Shown here: positions 1 to 6,024 of the stretch, piece by piece
Layout of the letters: each line of letters opens with the position of its first letter
Numbering within the stretch: position 1 is the stretch's first letter
Source: a bacterium
GTDB taxonomy: Bacteria > RBG-13-66-14
DNA length: 6,760 bases
Assembly (NCBI GenBank): GCA_021107695.1
Contig: JAIOSI010000190.1
Span: 1 to 6,760 of the forward strand
Direction: 5' to 3'
The notes under the pieces: generated by a model
What the model was told of the DNA's origin: nothing
The model's input: the letters and a program-made list of their open reading frames with translations, nothing else
Database searches by the model: none
Position numbers and translations under genes: made by a program

Positions 1-596
1 CAATCTCCGTTGACCGAGAGCATCTGGAAAAATACGAATGGCCGCCCTTCCGCGCCCTGCTGGGAGAGAATCAACCCCGGCGCGGGGCGCTGGTTAGCCA
101 TGTGGTGATTCCTGAACTGGACGACGAGCTGCCCGCCACACTCTCTCCGGCAGCCTACGCCGTACTGCGCTCCGAGATCGGCTTCGACGGTGTCGCCGTT
201 ACCGATGATCTGGAGATGGGAGCCATTGTTAAGAACTACGGGCTGGGCGAGGCTGGGCGAATGGCTATCTCTGCCGGAGCCGACATCCTGCTGATCTGCC
301 ATCAGCTAGACCGAATGCTCGCAGCTCGGAATGCCCTACTTACCGCACTGGAAGAAGAAACCCTCAGCCGGGAAGAGCTTGCCCGCCACGGTGTTCGAGT
401 GCTGCTGCTCAAGCTCTCGCTGAGGCTGCCGATTCCTGGTTTAGCGGAGTACGACCACGCCTTCACGCAGTTTTGCGATTATCACAACCTCGACCCGGTG
501 GAGCAGCGTAGTTTGCTTGCGAAGCCACCGCCGCTGTCTGTCTGCGGCTCGACGGAACACGCTGCTATGTTGCGGGATGCCGGAGTTATCCGATGA
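1..596 (+). CDS. nagZ: Glycoside hydrolase family 3 protein, probable beta-N-acetylhexosaminidase (NagZ-like), 5' part missing
   Basis: This is the C-terminal part (about 197 codons, frame starting at base 3) of a family 3 glycoside hydrolase. NagZ-type members remove N-acetylglucosamine from peptidoglycan fragments or other beta-GlcNAc substrates. The segment [12 protein letters not shown] carries the nucleophile position: by family alignment it is the first Asp of TDD, codon 204-206. Just upstream is the usual [10 protein letters not shown]...PATLSP stretch. Downstream [10 protein letters not shown] matches the GADxLLxCH motif of NagZ-like proteins. The His/Asp acid-base loop (KHFPGHG type) should lie before base 1, so activity cannot be fully judged. 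The protein ends about 130 residues after the nucleophile, as in single-domain NagZ enzymes that lack the large C-terminal GH3 domain. GTG at 102 is internal, since the reading frame is open to the window edge. The stop TGA overlaps the nth start. Family assignment is firm; the exact substrate is inferred. Confidence 0.85.
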   Translation, partial: ISVDREHLEKYEWPPFRALLGENQPRRGALVSHVVIPELDDELPATLSPAAYAVLRSEIGFDGVAVTDDLEMGAIVKNYGLGEAGRMAISAGADILLICHQLDRMLAARNALLTALEEETLSREELARHGVRVLLLKLSLRLPIPGLAEYDHAFTQFCDYHNLDPVEQRSLLAKPPPLSVCGSTEHAAMLRDAGVIR

Positions 597-1306
597 GTGA
601 TTTTAATATCGACTCAGCCATCCTCCTGGTCGTGGAAGAGGTCGCCGGTGAGCGACCCCTCGCCGTTGATCAGGAGGGACGCTATCAGGGGCTGCCTCCG
701 GTGGACGGAGAGGACTATCACCCCCTCGACGAACACCGCCTGCGCGAAGCACCCTTCCGGGTGCTTGTCTCTTGCCTGATCAGCCTGCGGACGAAGGACG
801 AGGTAACCGGACCAGCCACGGAGCGGCTCTTCAACCTTGCCGATACTCCGGCGAAGATGGCTGCTTTATCGGCGGAAAAAATCGCCGCGACCATCTATCC
901 CGCCGGGTTCTACAATCGCAAGGGCGAGACCATCCGAGAGGTCAGTCGCCGTCTGGCAGAGGAGTACAATAGCACCGTTCCCGACACCATTGAGGAGCTG
1001 ATTAAGCTCAAGGGCGTGGGGCGCAAGACCGCCAATCTCGTTGTTACCGTGGGGCATGGCAAACCGGGGATCTGCGTGGATACCCATGTCCACCGGATTG
1101 CCAACCGCTGGGGCTACGTCAGTACGAAGACTCCCGACGCTACCGAACATGCCCTGCGGAAGAAGCTCCCGGCGAAGTACTGGATTCCGATCAACTCCCT
1201 GCTGGTCGTCTTTGGGCGCAACCGCTGCAAGCCGACCTCACCGCTCTGCTCCGATTGCCCGCTGAGCGACCTCTGCCCCCGGCTGGCCGTTACGCGTAGT
1301 CGGTAG
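593..1306 (+). CDS. nth: Endonuclease III, DNA glycosylase/AP lyase with [4Fe-4S] cluster
   Basis: This is a complete 237-residue endonuclease III, which excises oxidised pyrimidines and cleaves abasic sites in base-excision repair. The helix-hairpin-helix is at about residues 135-156 ([13 protein letters not shown]), with the catalytic lysine at K145. The catalytic aspartate is D163 in [12 protein letters not shown]. Four cysteines at the C-terminus (C212-x6-C219-x2-C222-x5-C228) have exactly the spacing of the Nth iron-sulfur cluster. The helix that usually reads SAQTTD reads SLRTKD here (residues 64-69), a form I associate from memory with the divergent Nth branch found in archaea and some bacteria. 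The roughly 50-residue N-terminal region is longer than in E. coli Nth (211 aa). The ATG start lies in ATGA, overlapping the end of the upstream hydrolase gene by 4 bp, which suggests translational coupling. Every key residue needed for activity is present. Confidence 0.95.
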   Translation: MSDFNIDSAILLVVEEVAGERPLAVDQEGRYQGLPPVDGEDYHPLDEHRLREAPFRVLVSCLISLRTKDEVTGPATERLFNLADTPAKMAALSAEKIAATIYPAGFYNRKGETIREVSRRLAEEYNSTVPDTIEELIKLKGVGRKTANLVVTVGHGKPGICVDTHVHRIANRWGYVSTKTPDATEHALRKKLPAKYWIPINSLLVVFGRNRCKPTSPLCSDCPLSDLCPRLAVTRSR

Positions 1307-1326
1307 GCAACGCCAAGCGTTGCATC
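1307..1326. repeat. Short hairpin directly after the nth stop codon; shares a 10-bp word with the region after priA
   Basis: GCAACGC (1307-1313) and GCGTTGC (1317-1323) form a perfect 7-bp stem with a 3-base loop, starting at the base after the nth stop. Only a weak pyrimidine run follows (ATCTTACTTTC), so termination of nth here is possible but poorly supported. The word GCGTTGCATC (1317-1326) recurs in reverse orientation at 5314-5323 after priA, so this may be a small dispersed repeat and not a dedicated terminator. Confidence 0.5.
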
Positions 1327-1567
1327 TTACTTTCGCGGTCAGATAAACGACCTTTTTACGAGGCTTGCCACGGTCAACCGCTCCCGCTAGTCGCTTGCAG
1401 TCCGGCTGTCGCGATTGTACAAGAAATACCTGTTGTTAAATCTGCTGTGGAAGATGGATGAAGTCCATCCAGGTGGGCGACCGTGGACGATTTATCCTGC
1501 AAGTGCTTAATAATTCTGGAATATATCTAAGACCAAGTTCCCATACCTGCCCTTTTACCGTATCAAC
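1327..1567. other. Non-coding convergent intergenic stretch
   Basis: This lies between nth and the terminator of the convergent gene. I see no supported gene. The only structure is a small hairpin at 1455-1471 (TGGATG, 5-base loop, CATCCA) and an 8-bp palindrome TTGTACAA near 1415-1422. Bases around 1476-1486 (GGGCGACC) resemble one arm of the GTAGGGGC repeats but lack a matching arm. Short frames crossing this area run on into the antisense of the next gene and have no convincing ribosome-binding site. Confidence 0.5.
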
Positions 1568-1593
1568 AAAAAGGGCGATCACAAGGATCGCCC
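1568..1593 (-). terminator. Intrinsic terminator of the gene at 1615-2778
   Basis: Read on the minus strand, an 8-bp GC-rich stem (GGGCGATC, loop CTTGT, GATCGCCC; + coordinates 1586-1593 and 1573-1580) is followed directly by five T residues (the A-run 1568-1572 on the + strand). It starts about 20 bases after the stop codon of the minus-strand gene, the classic layout of a Rho-independent terminator. On the + strand the stem is not followed by T residues, so it is unlikely to stop transcription coming from nth. Confidence 0.8.
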
Positions 1594-1597
1594 CTAC
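1573..1597 (-). repeat. GTAGGGGC palindromic repeat, copy A
   Basis: On the minus strand this reads GTAGGGGCGATC, then the loop CTTGT, then GATCGCCC. The same plan, GTAG followed by a GGGC-headed stem, is found twice more at 5335-5359 and 5381-5406. The stem bases differ between copies while pairing is kept, as expected for a dispersed palindromic (REP-like) family. Here the repeat overlaps the terminator of the adjacent gene. Confidence 0.7.
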
Positions 1598-1614
1598 ATT
1601 CTCCCTATCTGCAC

Positions 1615-2778
1615 TTACTCAGCGGCTTCTTCTTCCACCATCTCTTCTGTCTCTTCGCTTATCTCATCCTCCAGCGTCAGCAGCTCCCCGGCGATTGCCG
1701 GGCGACCGGTGTAGGGGTCGAGGGTCAGCCGCTCCACCAGACCCCGCAGGGTGAACGCCTCCAGCTGGCAGAGGATAATCGTGGTGGCGGTGTAGCGTTC
1801 CTCCGGGCGCATCTGTGCCGCTTCGTAGAGAGCCGCGTCAATCCGGGCGCGTTCCGCATCGGTCAGGGCGGCGAAGGGATCGTCAGGATCGTCTTCATCC
1901 TCAGCACCGTCCCCTGTCCGATCCTCATCGCTGGCGGCTTCGGTGATCTCCTCCAGCGACTCAAGCTCCTCAGCCTCTTCCGATTTCTCTTCCTCCTTGA
2001 TCTCGTCCACGCTGGTTCCCTGTACCTCGTAGCGAATCCAGTCGTTGAACTGAAGGTACTCGGCAAGGCGAGGCTGGGAGATTAACTCCTGCTCTTCGAG
2101 GGGCGGCGCGCCGAGGGTGTATCGCTCGGTCAGCAGAGCCGCCAGAGCCAGAGGAGCCTCGCGCTCCGCCTCCATCTCCGCCATCCCCACATCCCGTCGC
2201 GCCACGTTGGGATCCATATACGCCATCTCCCGCTCGTAGCTGAACTCCCACTCCAGGTCAATCGCCTCGTCTAGGAGTGCGTCAATCGTCTCTTCCAGCT
2301 TCGAAAGGGAGGGCGACTCCACCGCCAACCCGTAGGAGTACAGCTTCACCAGCACGCTGTAGCCCTGCTCTGGTGCCAGGGCGAGGAGCGTCTCGCCGAG
2401 GAGATCGCCAGCAGGCGGCTCCTCTTCGTAGTGGACGAGGAGTTCGTCCAGCACCTGACAACCGTCCTCCGGTTTGTCCAGAGAGAAGAGAATCCGCGCC
2501 CAGAGCAGCATCAGCGGCTCCGTTGCCTCGCCATCGTGGTGGGTGTAGGCAAAGGTAACCACCGCCAGCGCGCCGTCGCTGTCTCCCAGCGTCAGCAGAG
2601 TCTCCGCCTCACCTCGGAGCCGGGTCGCCTCGTCGGCATCCATCTGCCCGAAGAAGAGGTCGGCGGTGATGTCGGCGTGAACGATTACCGTCTCCATGTT
2701 AAGGAGAATCGCCGCTGCGGCTGCCGCCACCGTAGCAACGGCGATTACGATGATAATGGTGAGGCGTTTTTTGGTCAT
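1615..2778 (-). CDS. Membrane-anchored acidic protein of unknown function with TPR-like segment
   Basis: I do not recognise this 387-residue protein. After a basic N-terminus (MTKKR) comes one hydrophobic segment at about residues 6-27, rich in Ile, Val and Ala with no lipobox cysteine. It is best read as a signal anchor with the rest outside the membrane. Residues 51-117 form two or three amphipathic helices with a TPR-like pattern (AETLLTLGDSDGALAVV...). Residues 258-300 are an acidic, probably disordered linker with 24 Asp/Glu in 43 positions. A helical C-terminal part (302-350) follows, ending in another glutamate-rich tail. ATG at 2778 is preferred: GGAGAAGGA lies 8 bases upstream, the hydrophobic segment then falls at the true N-terminus, and the longer frame from TTG at 2862 would begin upstream of the likely promoter. 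The gene is divergent from priA, convergent with nth, and has its own terminator. An adaptor or envelope scaffold role is only a guess. Confidence 0.85.
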   Translation of the reverse strand: MTKKRLTIIIVIAVATVAAAAAAILLNMETVIVHADITADLFFGQMDADEATRLRGEAETLLTLGDSDGALAVVTFAYTHHDGEATEPLMLLWARILFSLDKPEDGCQVLDELLVHYEEEPPAGDLLGETLLALAPEQGYSVLVKLYSYGLAVESPSLSKLEETIDALLDEAIDLEWEFSYEREMAYMDPNVARRDVGMAEMEAEREAPLALAALLTERYTLGAPPLEEQELISQPRLAEYLQFNDWIRYEVQGTSVDEIKEEEKSEEAEELESLEEITEAASDEDRTGDGAEDEDDPDDPFAALTDAERARIDAALYEAAQMRPEERYTATTIILCQLEAFTLRGLVERLTLDPYTGRPAIAGELLTLEDEISEETEEMVEEEAAE

Positions 2779-2782
2779 CGGT

Positions 2783-2811
2783 TTAATCCTTCTCCGCTGA
2801 GATTGTATAAT
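2783..2811 (+). promoter_or_regulatory. Probable sigma70 promoter for priA
   Basis: TATAAT at 2806-2811 is a perfect -10 consensus. The best -35 at 17-base spacing is TTAATC (2783-2788), which is weak (3 of 6 matches). Predicted initiation near 2818 would give a priA leader of about 55 bases. The element overlaps the ribosome-binding site and -10 of the divergent gene, so the two transcription units may compete. Confidence 0.55.
2787..2795 (-). promoter_or_regulatory. Ribosome-binding site deciding the start of the acidic anchored protein
   Basis: On the minus strand GGAGAAGGA ends 8 bases before the ATG at 2778-2776. Its strength and spacing favour this start over the upstream in-frame TTG at 2862, which would add 28 residues, many of them basic, ahead of the membrane segment. 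Confidence 0.8.
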
Positions 2812-2832
2812 CACCCACTGACGCAACCTTAA
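2804..2832 (-). promoter_or_regulatory. Probable sigma70 promoter for the acidic anchored protein
   Basis: On the minus strand a TTAAGG (-35-like, 2832-2827, weak) is separated by 17 bases from TATACA (-10-like, 2809-2804). Transcription would start near 2797, about 20 bases before the ATG, leaving room for just the ribosome-binding site. The -10 element shares bases 2806-2809 with the priA -10 on the other strand. Confidence 0.5.
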
Positions 2833-2860
2833 CAGACGAGAATGTAGCACAGCTTGCCAC

Positions 2861-2866
2861 AAAGGG
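2861..2866 (+). promoter_or_regulatory. Ribosome-binding site of priA
   Basis: AAAGGG lies 7 bases before the ATG at 2874. It supports this start, which also places the expected PriA N-terminal beta-strand region right at the beginning of the protein. Confidence 0.7.
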
Positions 2867-2873
2867 TCAATTT

Positions 2874-5297
2874 ATGCCGCCGTCGGGCAAACAGCTTTAT
2901 CTGGAGGTCGCCGTCAACCGCGACCTGCCCAAGACGCTTCACTATCGCCTGCCAGCAGGAATGATGGCGCGGGTCGGCGCGCGGGTGGAGGTTCCGCTCC
3001 GGGGTGGCAGCGAGGTTGGCTTTATCGTGTCAACCTCTCCGGAGCCGCCGGGAGACTTCCCTGCCGAGAAAATCAAAAGTATCTTAACGGTTCTCGACTC
3101 CCTTCCACTGTTGGACGAAGAACGGGTCGCGCTGGGTCGCTGGATAGCTACGTATTATCACGCTCCGCTGGGAATGACCCTTGCCGCAATGCTGCCGGTG
3201 CCAGCCCGGACGAAGCACCTCTACAGCTATGGTCCAGCCGGACCGCCACTGGACCTTGCCGGAGTAACGGCAGAGCTGTGGAACCGTCTGAGCGACGGAG
3301 CATTGACCAAGCGTCCGCTCCTTCGTAGGCTGGGGAAAGACGGCAAGGCAGCGTTGAAGCGGCTGGTGGAGGCAGGACACCTCAGGGTTCACGACGAGAC
3401 CTGGGCTCCGCCGGTGAAGTCGAAGGAGCTGCTGGCGGTGCGCCTGAGCGAAGGCGAGCTGCCCGATCTGGCGGAGTTCGAAAAGCGTTCTCCGGCGCAG
3501 GCACGGACGCTCTCCTGCCTGGCAACCCACGCCACTCAGGGCGAGCTGGTCTGGGCGGCGGAGCTGTGCCGCTGGGCGGAGGTCAGCCACTCCACCCTGC
3601 GCTCGCTACAGAAGAAGGAGCTGATCGAGCTTTTCCCCGTTGATCGCTTAGTGGAGAGCAAGGGCGGAGGTTCGCCGTCCTTTGAACTGACAGCGGAGCA
3701 GCGACAGGTTCTCGCCCGGCTGGGCGATACCCTCGGCGGCTACGAGGCGTTTCTGCTGGAGGGCATTACTGGCTCTGGCAAGACCGAGGTTTACATTCGC
3801 CTGGTGAAGCAGGCTCTGGAGCAGGGGCGCGGAGCCATCGTCCTGGTTCCGGAAATCGCCCTCACCGCCCAGCTTACCCGACAGTTCAGGGAACGCTTCG
3901 GAGACCGGGTCGCCCTGCTACACTCTCGTCAGGGACCAGCCCAGCGTCGAAGCGAGTGGCTGCGCCTCCATGAGGGCAAGGCAACGGTGGCTCTGGGACC
4001 ACGCTCCGCCGTCTTTGCCCCGGTACGGAACCTCGGCTTGATCGTGATGGACGAGGAGCATGAAGACGCTTACAAGCAGGGAGAAACTCCCCGTTACCAC
4101 GCCCGTGAGGTTGCCGCCCGACGCTGTCGGCAGACCGCCTCCGTCCTGCTCCTCGGTAGCGCGACCCCGGCGGTGGGAACCTCGTATCTGGTTCAACAGG
4201 GGCGGATCGAGCGGCTCCAGCTGACCCACCGGGTGGACGGGGCGCAGATTCCCACGGTGCAGGTGGTTGATCTGCGCGGTCGTCCAACGGAGCAGCTGCT
4301 GCCGCCGGAACTGCTGGCTGCCATTGAAGAAGCCGTCGCCGCCGGACAGCAGACGATCATCCTCCTCACCCGTCGGGGGTTCGCACCGTTCCTGCGCTGT
4401 TCGGTCTGCGGACACACCCCGGAATGCCCGGACTGCTCGGTTTCGCTGGTCTATCACAAACCCCGCCACGAACTGCGCTGCCACTACTGCGATTATCGGG
4501 AGGCTCGCCCCCGGCTCTGCCCGGGTTGCGGTAAGCCGGACACCCTGGAACAGCTCGGTGCCGGAACGCAGCGGGTAGAGGAGGAGCTGATTCAGGCGAT
4601 GCCGCTGACCCGCATCCTGCGCCTGGACACCGACTCGACCACCGGAGCGGCGGGACACGAGCGTGTTCTCTCCCGCTTCGCCACCGGACAGGCCGATGTG
4701 CTGATCGGAACCCAGATGGTCGCCAAGGGGCTGCACTTCCCCAAAGTAACGGTGGTGGGGGTGCTGTACGCCGATGCCGGGCTGGCACTGCCCGACTACC
4801 GCGCCGCCGAGCGTGCCTTTAACCTGCTCTATCAGGTAATTGGCAGGGCCGGCAGGGGACTCTGGCCCGGTCGGGCAATCATTGCCGCCCACACCCCGGA
4901 GCATTACGCCATCGACTACGCCTGCGCCGGAGATTACGCCGCCTTTTTAGAGAAAGAGCTTGCGACCCGGAAGCTGGCAGCCTGGCCGCCCTTCGTTAGA
5001 CTGGCGGCGTTGACCTTCTCCTCGGAGGACGAAGACACCGCCCGCGAGGCAGCCGCAAAGGCACGGAAGCTTGTCTTCAAGACCCTGACCGCTGCGGGTT
5101 TCGCCAAGGAACAGGCGCGGCTCCTCGGTCCGGCACCAGCCCCTATCTCTCGGCAGGCAAAACGCTACCGCTTCCAACTGTTGCTCAAAACCTCGCTGGG
5201 CAAGGCACTGAACACCGGACTCACCGCCTTGCGAGAAGTCTCTCTGGGAAGCAAGGTAAAGGTTACCGTGGATGTAGATCCGGTGTCGTTGCTGTAG
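2874..5297 (+). CDS. priA: Primosomal protein N' (replication restart helicase PriA)
   Basis: This complete 807-residue PriA is a 3'-to-5' superfamily 2 helicase that recognises stalled forks and D-loops and reloads the replicative helicase. The N-terminal 3'-DNA-binding domain spans about residues 1-110 (LYLEVAVNRDLPKTLHYRLP). A winged-helix region follows to about 260. Helicase motifs are intact: Walker A GITGSGKT (297-304, K303), DEEH (393-396), GSATP (428-432), GTQMVAKG (612-619) and QVIGRAGR (654-661). Eight zinc-binding cysteines form the inserted double zinc module: C509, C512, C518, C521, C536, C539, C549 and C552. Their spacing is, from memory, the same as in E. coli PriA. The C-terminal domain runs to 807. 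The length is near the B. subtilis protein (about 805) and longer than E. coli (732). It is transcribed divergently from the acidic anchored protein. All catalytic and metal-binding residues are present, so it should be functional. Confidence 0.97.
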   Translation: MPPSGKQLYLEVAVNRDLPKTLHYRLPAGMMARVGARVEVPLRGGSEVGFIVSTSPEPPGDFPAEKIKSILTVLDSLPLLDEERVALGRWIATYYHAPLGMTLAAMLPVPARTKHLYSYGPAGPPLDLAGVTAELWNRLSDGALTKRPLLRRLGKDGKAALKRLVEAGHLRVHDETWAPPVKSKELLAVRLSEGELPDLAEFEKRSPAQARTLSCLATHATQGELVWAAELCRWAEVSHSTLRSLQKKELIELFPVDRLVESKGGGSPSFELTAEQRQVLARLGDTLGGYEAFLLEGITGSGKTEVYIRLVKQALEQGRGAIVLVPEIALTAQLTRQFRERFGDRVALLHSRQGPAQRRSEWLRLHEGKATVALGPRSAVFAPVRNLGLIVMDEEHEDAYKQGETPRYHAREVAARRCRQTASVLLLGSATPAVGTSYLVQQGRIERLQLTHRVDGAQIPTVQVVDLRGRPTEQLLPPELLAAIEEAVAAGQQTIILLTRRGFAPFLRCSVCGHTPECPDCSVSLVYHKPRHELRCHYCDYREARPRLCPGCGKPDTLEQLGAGTQRVEEELIQAMPLTRILRLDTDSTTGAAGHERVLSRFATGQADVLIGTQMVAKGLHFPKVTVVGVLYADAGLALPDYRAAERAFNLLYQVIGRAGRGLWPGRAIIAAHTPEHYAIDYACAGDYAAFLEKELATRKLAAWPPFVRLAALTFSSEDEDTAREAAAKARKLVFKTLTAAGFAKEQARLLGPAPAPISRQAKRYRFQLLLKTSLGKALNTGLTALREVSLGSKVKVTVDVDPVSLL

Positions 5298-5335
5298 CAG
5301 CGTCAAAAGATGTGATGCAACGCCGTGTGCTACAG
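5292..5335. repeat. Inverted repeat spanning the priA stop codon
   Basis: CTGTAGCA (5292-5299, containing the TAG stop) pairs with TGCTACAG (5328-5335). Inside, GCGT (5300-5303) can pair with ACGC (5320-5323). No T-run follows, so intrinsic termination is not clearly supported. The loop contains GATGCAACGC (5314-5323), the word shared in reverse with the hairpin after nth. Confidence 0.45.
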
Positions 5336-5361
5336 GGCGAAGATAAGCTTCGCCCCTACAG
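5335..5361 (-). repeat. GTAGGGGC palindromic repeat, copy B (left half of an inverted pair)
   Basis: GGGCGAAG (5335-5342) and CTTCGCCC (5348-5355) form an 8-bp stem with a 5-base loop. CTAC follows at 5356-5359, so the minus strand reads GTAGGGGCGAAG, like copy A. The hexamer CTACAG occurs on both sides of the hairpin (5330-5335 and 5356-5361). Confidence 0.7.
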
Positions 5362-5379
5362 TAAACTTTCGCCAGATCA

Positions 5380-5406
5380 TGTAGGGGCCGACCTTTAGGT
5401 CGGCCC
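5380..5406 (+). repeat. GTAGGGGC palindromic repeat, copy C (right half of an inverted pair)
   Basis: GTAG (5381-5384) precedes GGGCCGACC (5385-5393), a TTTA loop and GGTCGGCCC (5398-5406), giving a perfect 9-bp stem. It faces copy B: GCCCCTACA (5352-5360) and TGTAGGGGC (5380-5388) are exact inverted repeats 19 bases apart. A 10-bp palindrome, GCAAATTTGC, follows at 5407-5416. No long T-run follows, so a terminator role for priA is weakly supported. Confidence 0.75.
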
Positions 5407-5461
5407 GCAAATTTGCCACGGAGTACGAAAAATCTCTTACCACCAAAAGGGAGAGGGAGTC

Positions 5462-5490
5462 TTGACGGTATCCTGGTGAGGGGATATACT
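5462..5490 (+). promoter_or_regulatory. Strong sigma70-type promoter for the pilin gene
   Basis: TTGACG (5462-5467) and TATACT (5485-5490) each match consensus at five of six positions and are separated by the ideal 17 bases. Initiation near 5497 would give a leader of about 42 bases before the pilin ATG. This is the best promoter in the window and probably also drives the nitrilase-like gene. Confidence 0.75.
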
Positions 5491-5528
5491 CAACGGGGTT
5501 TGGTGTTTTCTCACCTTTTGAGCATTCT

Positions 5529-5533
5529 AGGAG
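5529..5533 (+). promoter_or_regulatory. Ribosome-binding site fixing the pilin start
   Basis: AGGAG lies 5 bases before the ATG at 5539. It settles the start, because the open frame extends 42 codons further upstream to TTG at 5413. That longer start would lie upstream of the promoter and would bury the prepilin leader inside the protein. Confidence 0.8.
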
Positions 5534-5538
5534 TCTTG

Positions 5539-6024
5539 ATGAAGCTGCGTGATTTGCTAAAATCCACCATCCAGTCTCGGCGAGGATTCTCGCTGATTGA
5601 GCTAATGATCGTTCTGGCAATTATTGCTATTCTGATTGCCATCGCCGTGCCGAACATTGCCGACTACATCTCCGATGCTAACCGCACCGCCTGCATCACC
5701 AATCAGTCCAATCTGGAGATCGAGATCGCCCGCTACCTGCAAACCCACCCCACGGTGAAGCCCGGTCCCGCCGGAGCGCGGCTCTCTGACCCCAACGCCA
5801 AACCCAACGCCCAGGATCTGATGGCGAACACCTCGAATCCCGATAACATCCGTCGAATGCTGATCTGCTCTGAAGAGGGCGAAGACGAAAACCCCATCGG
5901 CTATCACTACGCCTACGCCGATGACAGCGGGCATATCGAGTGTGCCGTGGACAACGCCGGGCTGCTGCGTGTTGACGACGCCGATGTCAACCACGACCGC
6001 TTCAGTACTGGTGATGAAGAGTAG
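5539..6024 (+). CDS. Type IV pilin-like protein (prepilin N-terminal cleavage/methylation domain)
   Basis: This 161-residue protein has a class III (prepilin) signal. A basic leader of 16 residues ends in RRG, followed by FSLIELMIVLAIIAIL, so the prepilin peptidase should cut between G16 and F17. Phe+1 and Glu+5 (E21) of the mature protein are both present. The hydrophobic helix covers about residues 17-40 and is followed by the typical VPNIADYISDAN and a second helix (TACITNQSNLEIEIARYL). The globular part is acidic and has three cysteines (C52, C110, C135), so at most one disulfide and one free thiol. The tail is rich in Asp and Glu. It could be a major pilin, a minor pilin or a type II secretion pseudopilin; size and sequence do not decide. 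No pilus assembly gene is visible here. It has its own strong promoter, and a nitrilase-like gene follows after 14 bases. Confidence 0.9.
   Translation: MKLRDLLKSTIQSRRGFSLIELMIVLAIIAILIAIAVPNIADYISDANRTACITNQSNLEIEIARYLQTHPTVKPGPAGARLSDPNAKPNAQDLMANTSNPDNIRRMLICSEEGEDENPIGYHYAYADDSGHIECAVDNAGLLRVDDADVNHDRFSTGDEE

Noticed and set aside
1476..1486. A possible fourth GTAGGGGC palindrome in the nth downstream gap
   Set aside because: Only one arm (GGGCGACC) is present, with no complementary arm nearby and no GTAG lead-in.
1458..1754. A 98-codon + strand frame in the nth downstream gap
   Set aside because: It reads through the terminator hairpin of the convergent gene and into its antisense strand. 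There is no good ribosome-binding site, and the end is Pro/Arg/Ala-rich as in shadow frames.
2779..2862. 28-residue N-terminal extension of the acidic anchored protein starting at TTG 2862
   Set aside because: The extension begins upstream of the likely promoter and has no clear ribosome-binding site. The ATG at 2778 has an excellent one and gives a sensible N-terminal membrane anchor.
3084..3590. A 168-codon minus-strand frame
   Set aside because: Antisense to the N-terminal half of priA, with low-complexity composition and no family signature.
3918..4904. A long open frame (328 codons) on the minus strand
   Set aside because: It lies wholly antisense to the conserved helicase core of priA. 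Its product shows no recognisable domain, and it is explained by the low stop density of GC-rich antisense DNA.
5335..5406. CRISPR array or riboswitch in the priA-pilin gap
   Set aside because: There are only two palindromes, in inverted orientation and with different stems, and no direct repeats with regular spacers. They also precede the pilin promoter, so they are not in its leader.
5413..5538. 42-residue N-terminal extension of the pilin
   Set aside because: It would start upstream of the strong promoter at 5462-5490 and displace the prepilin leader from the N-terminus.
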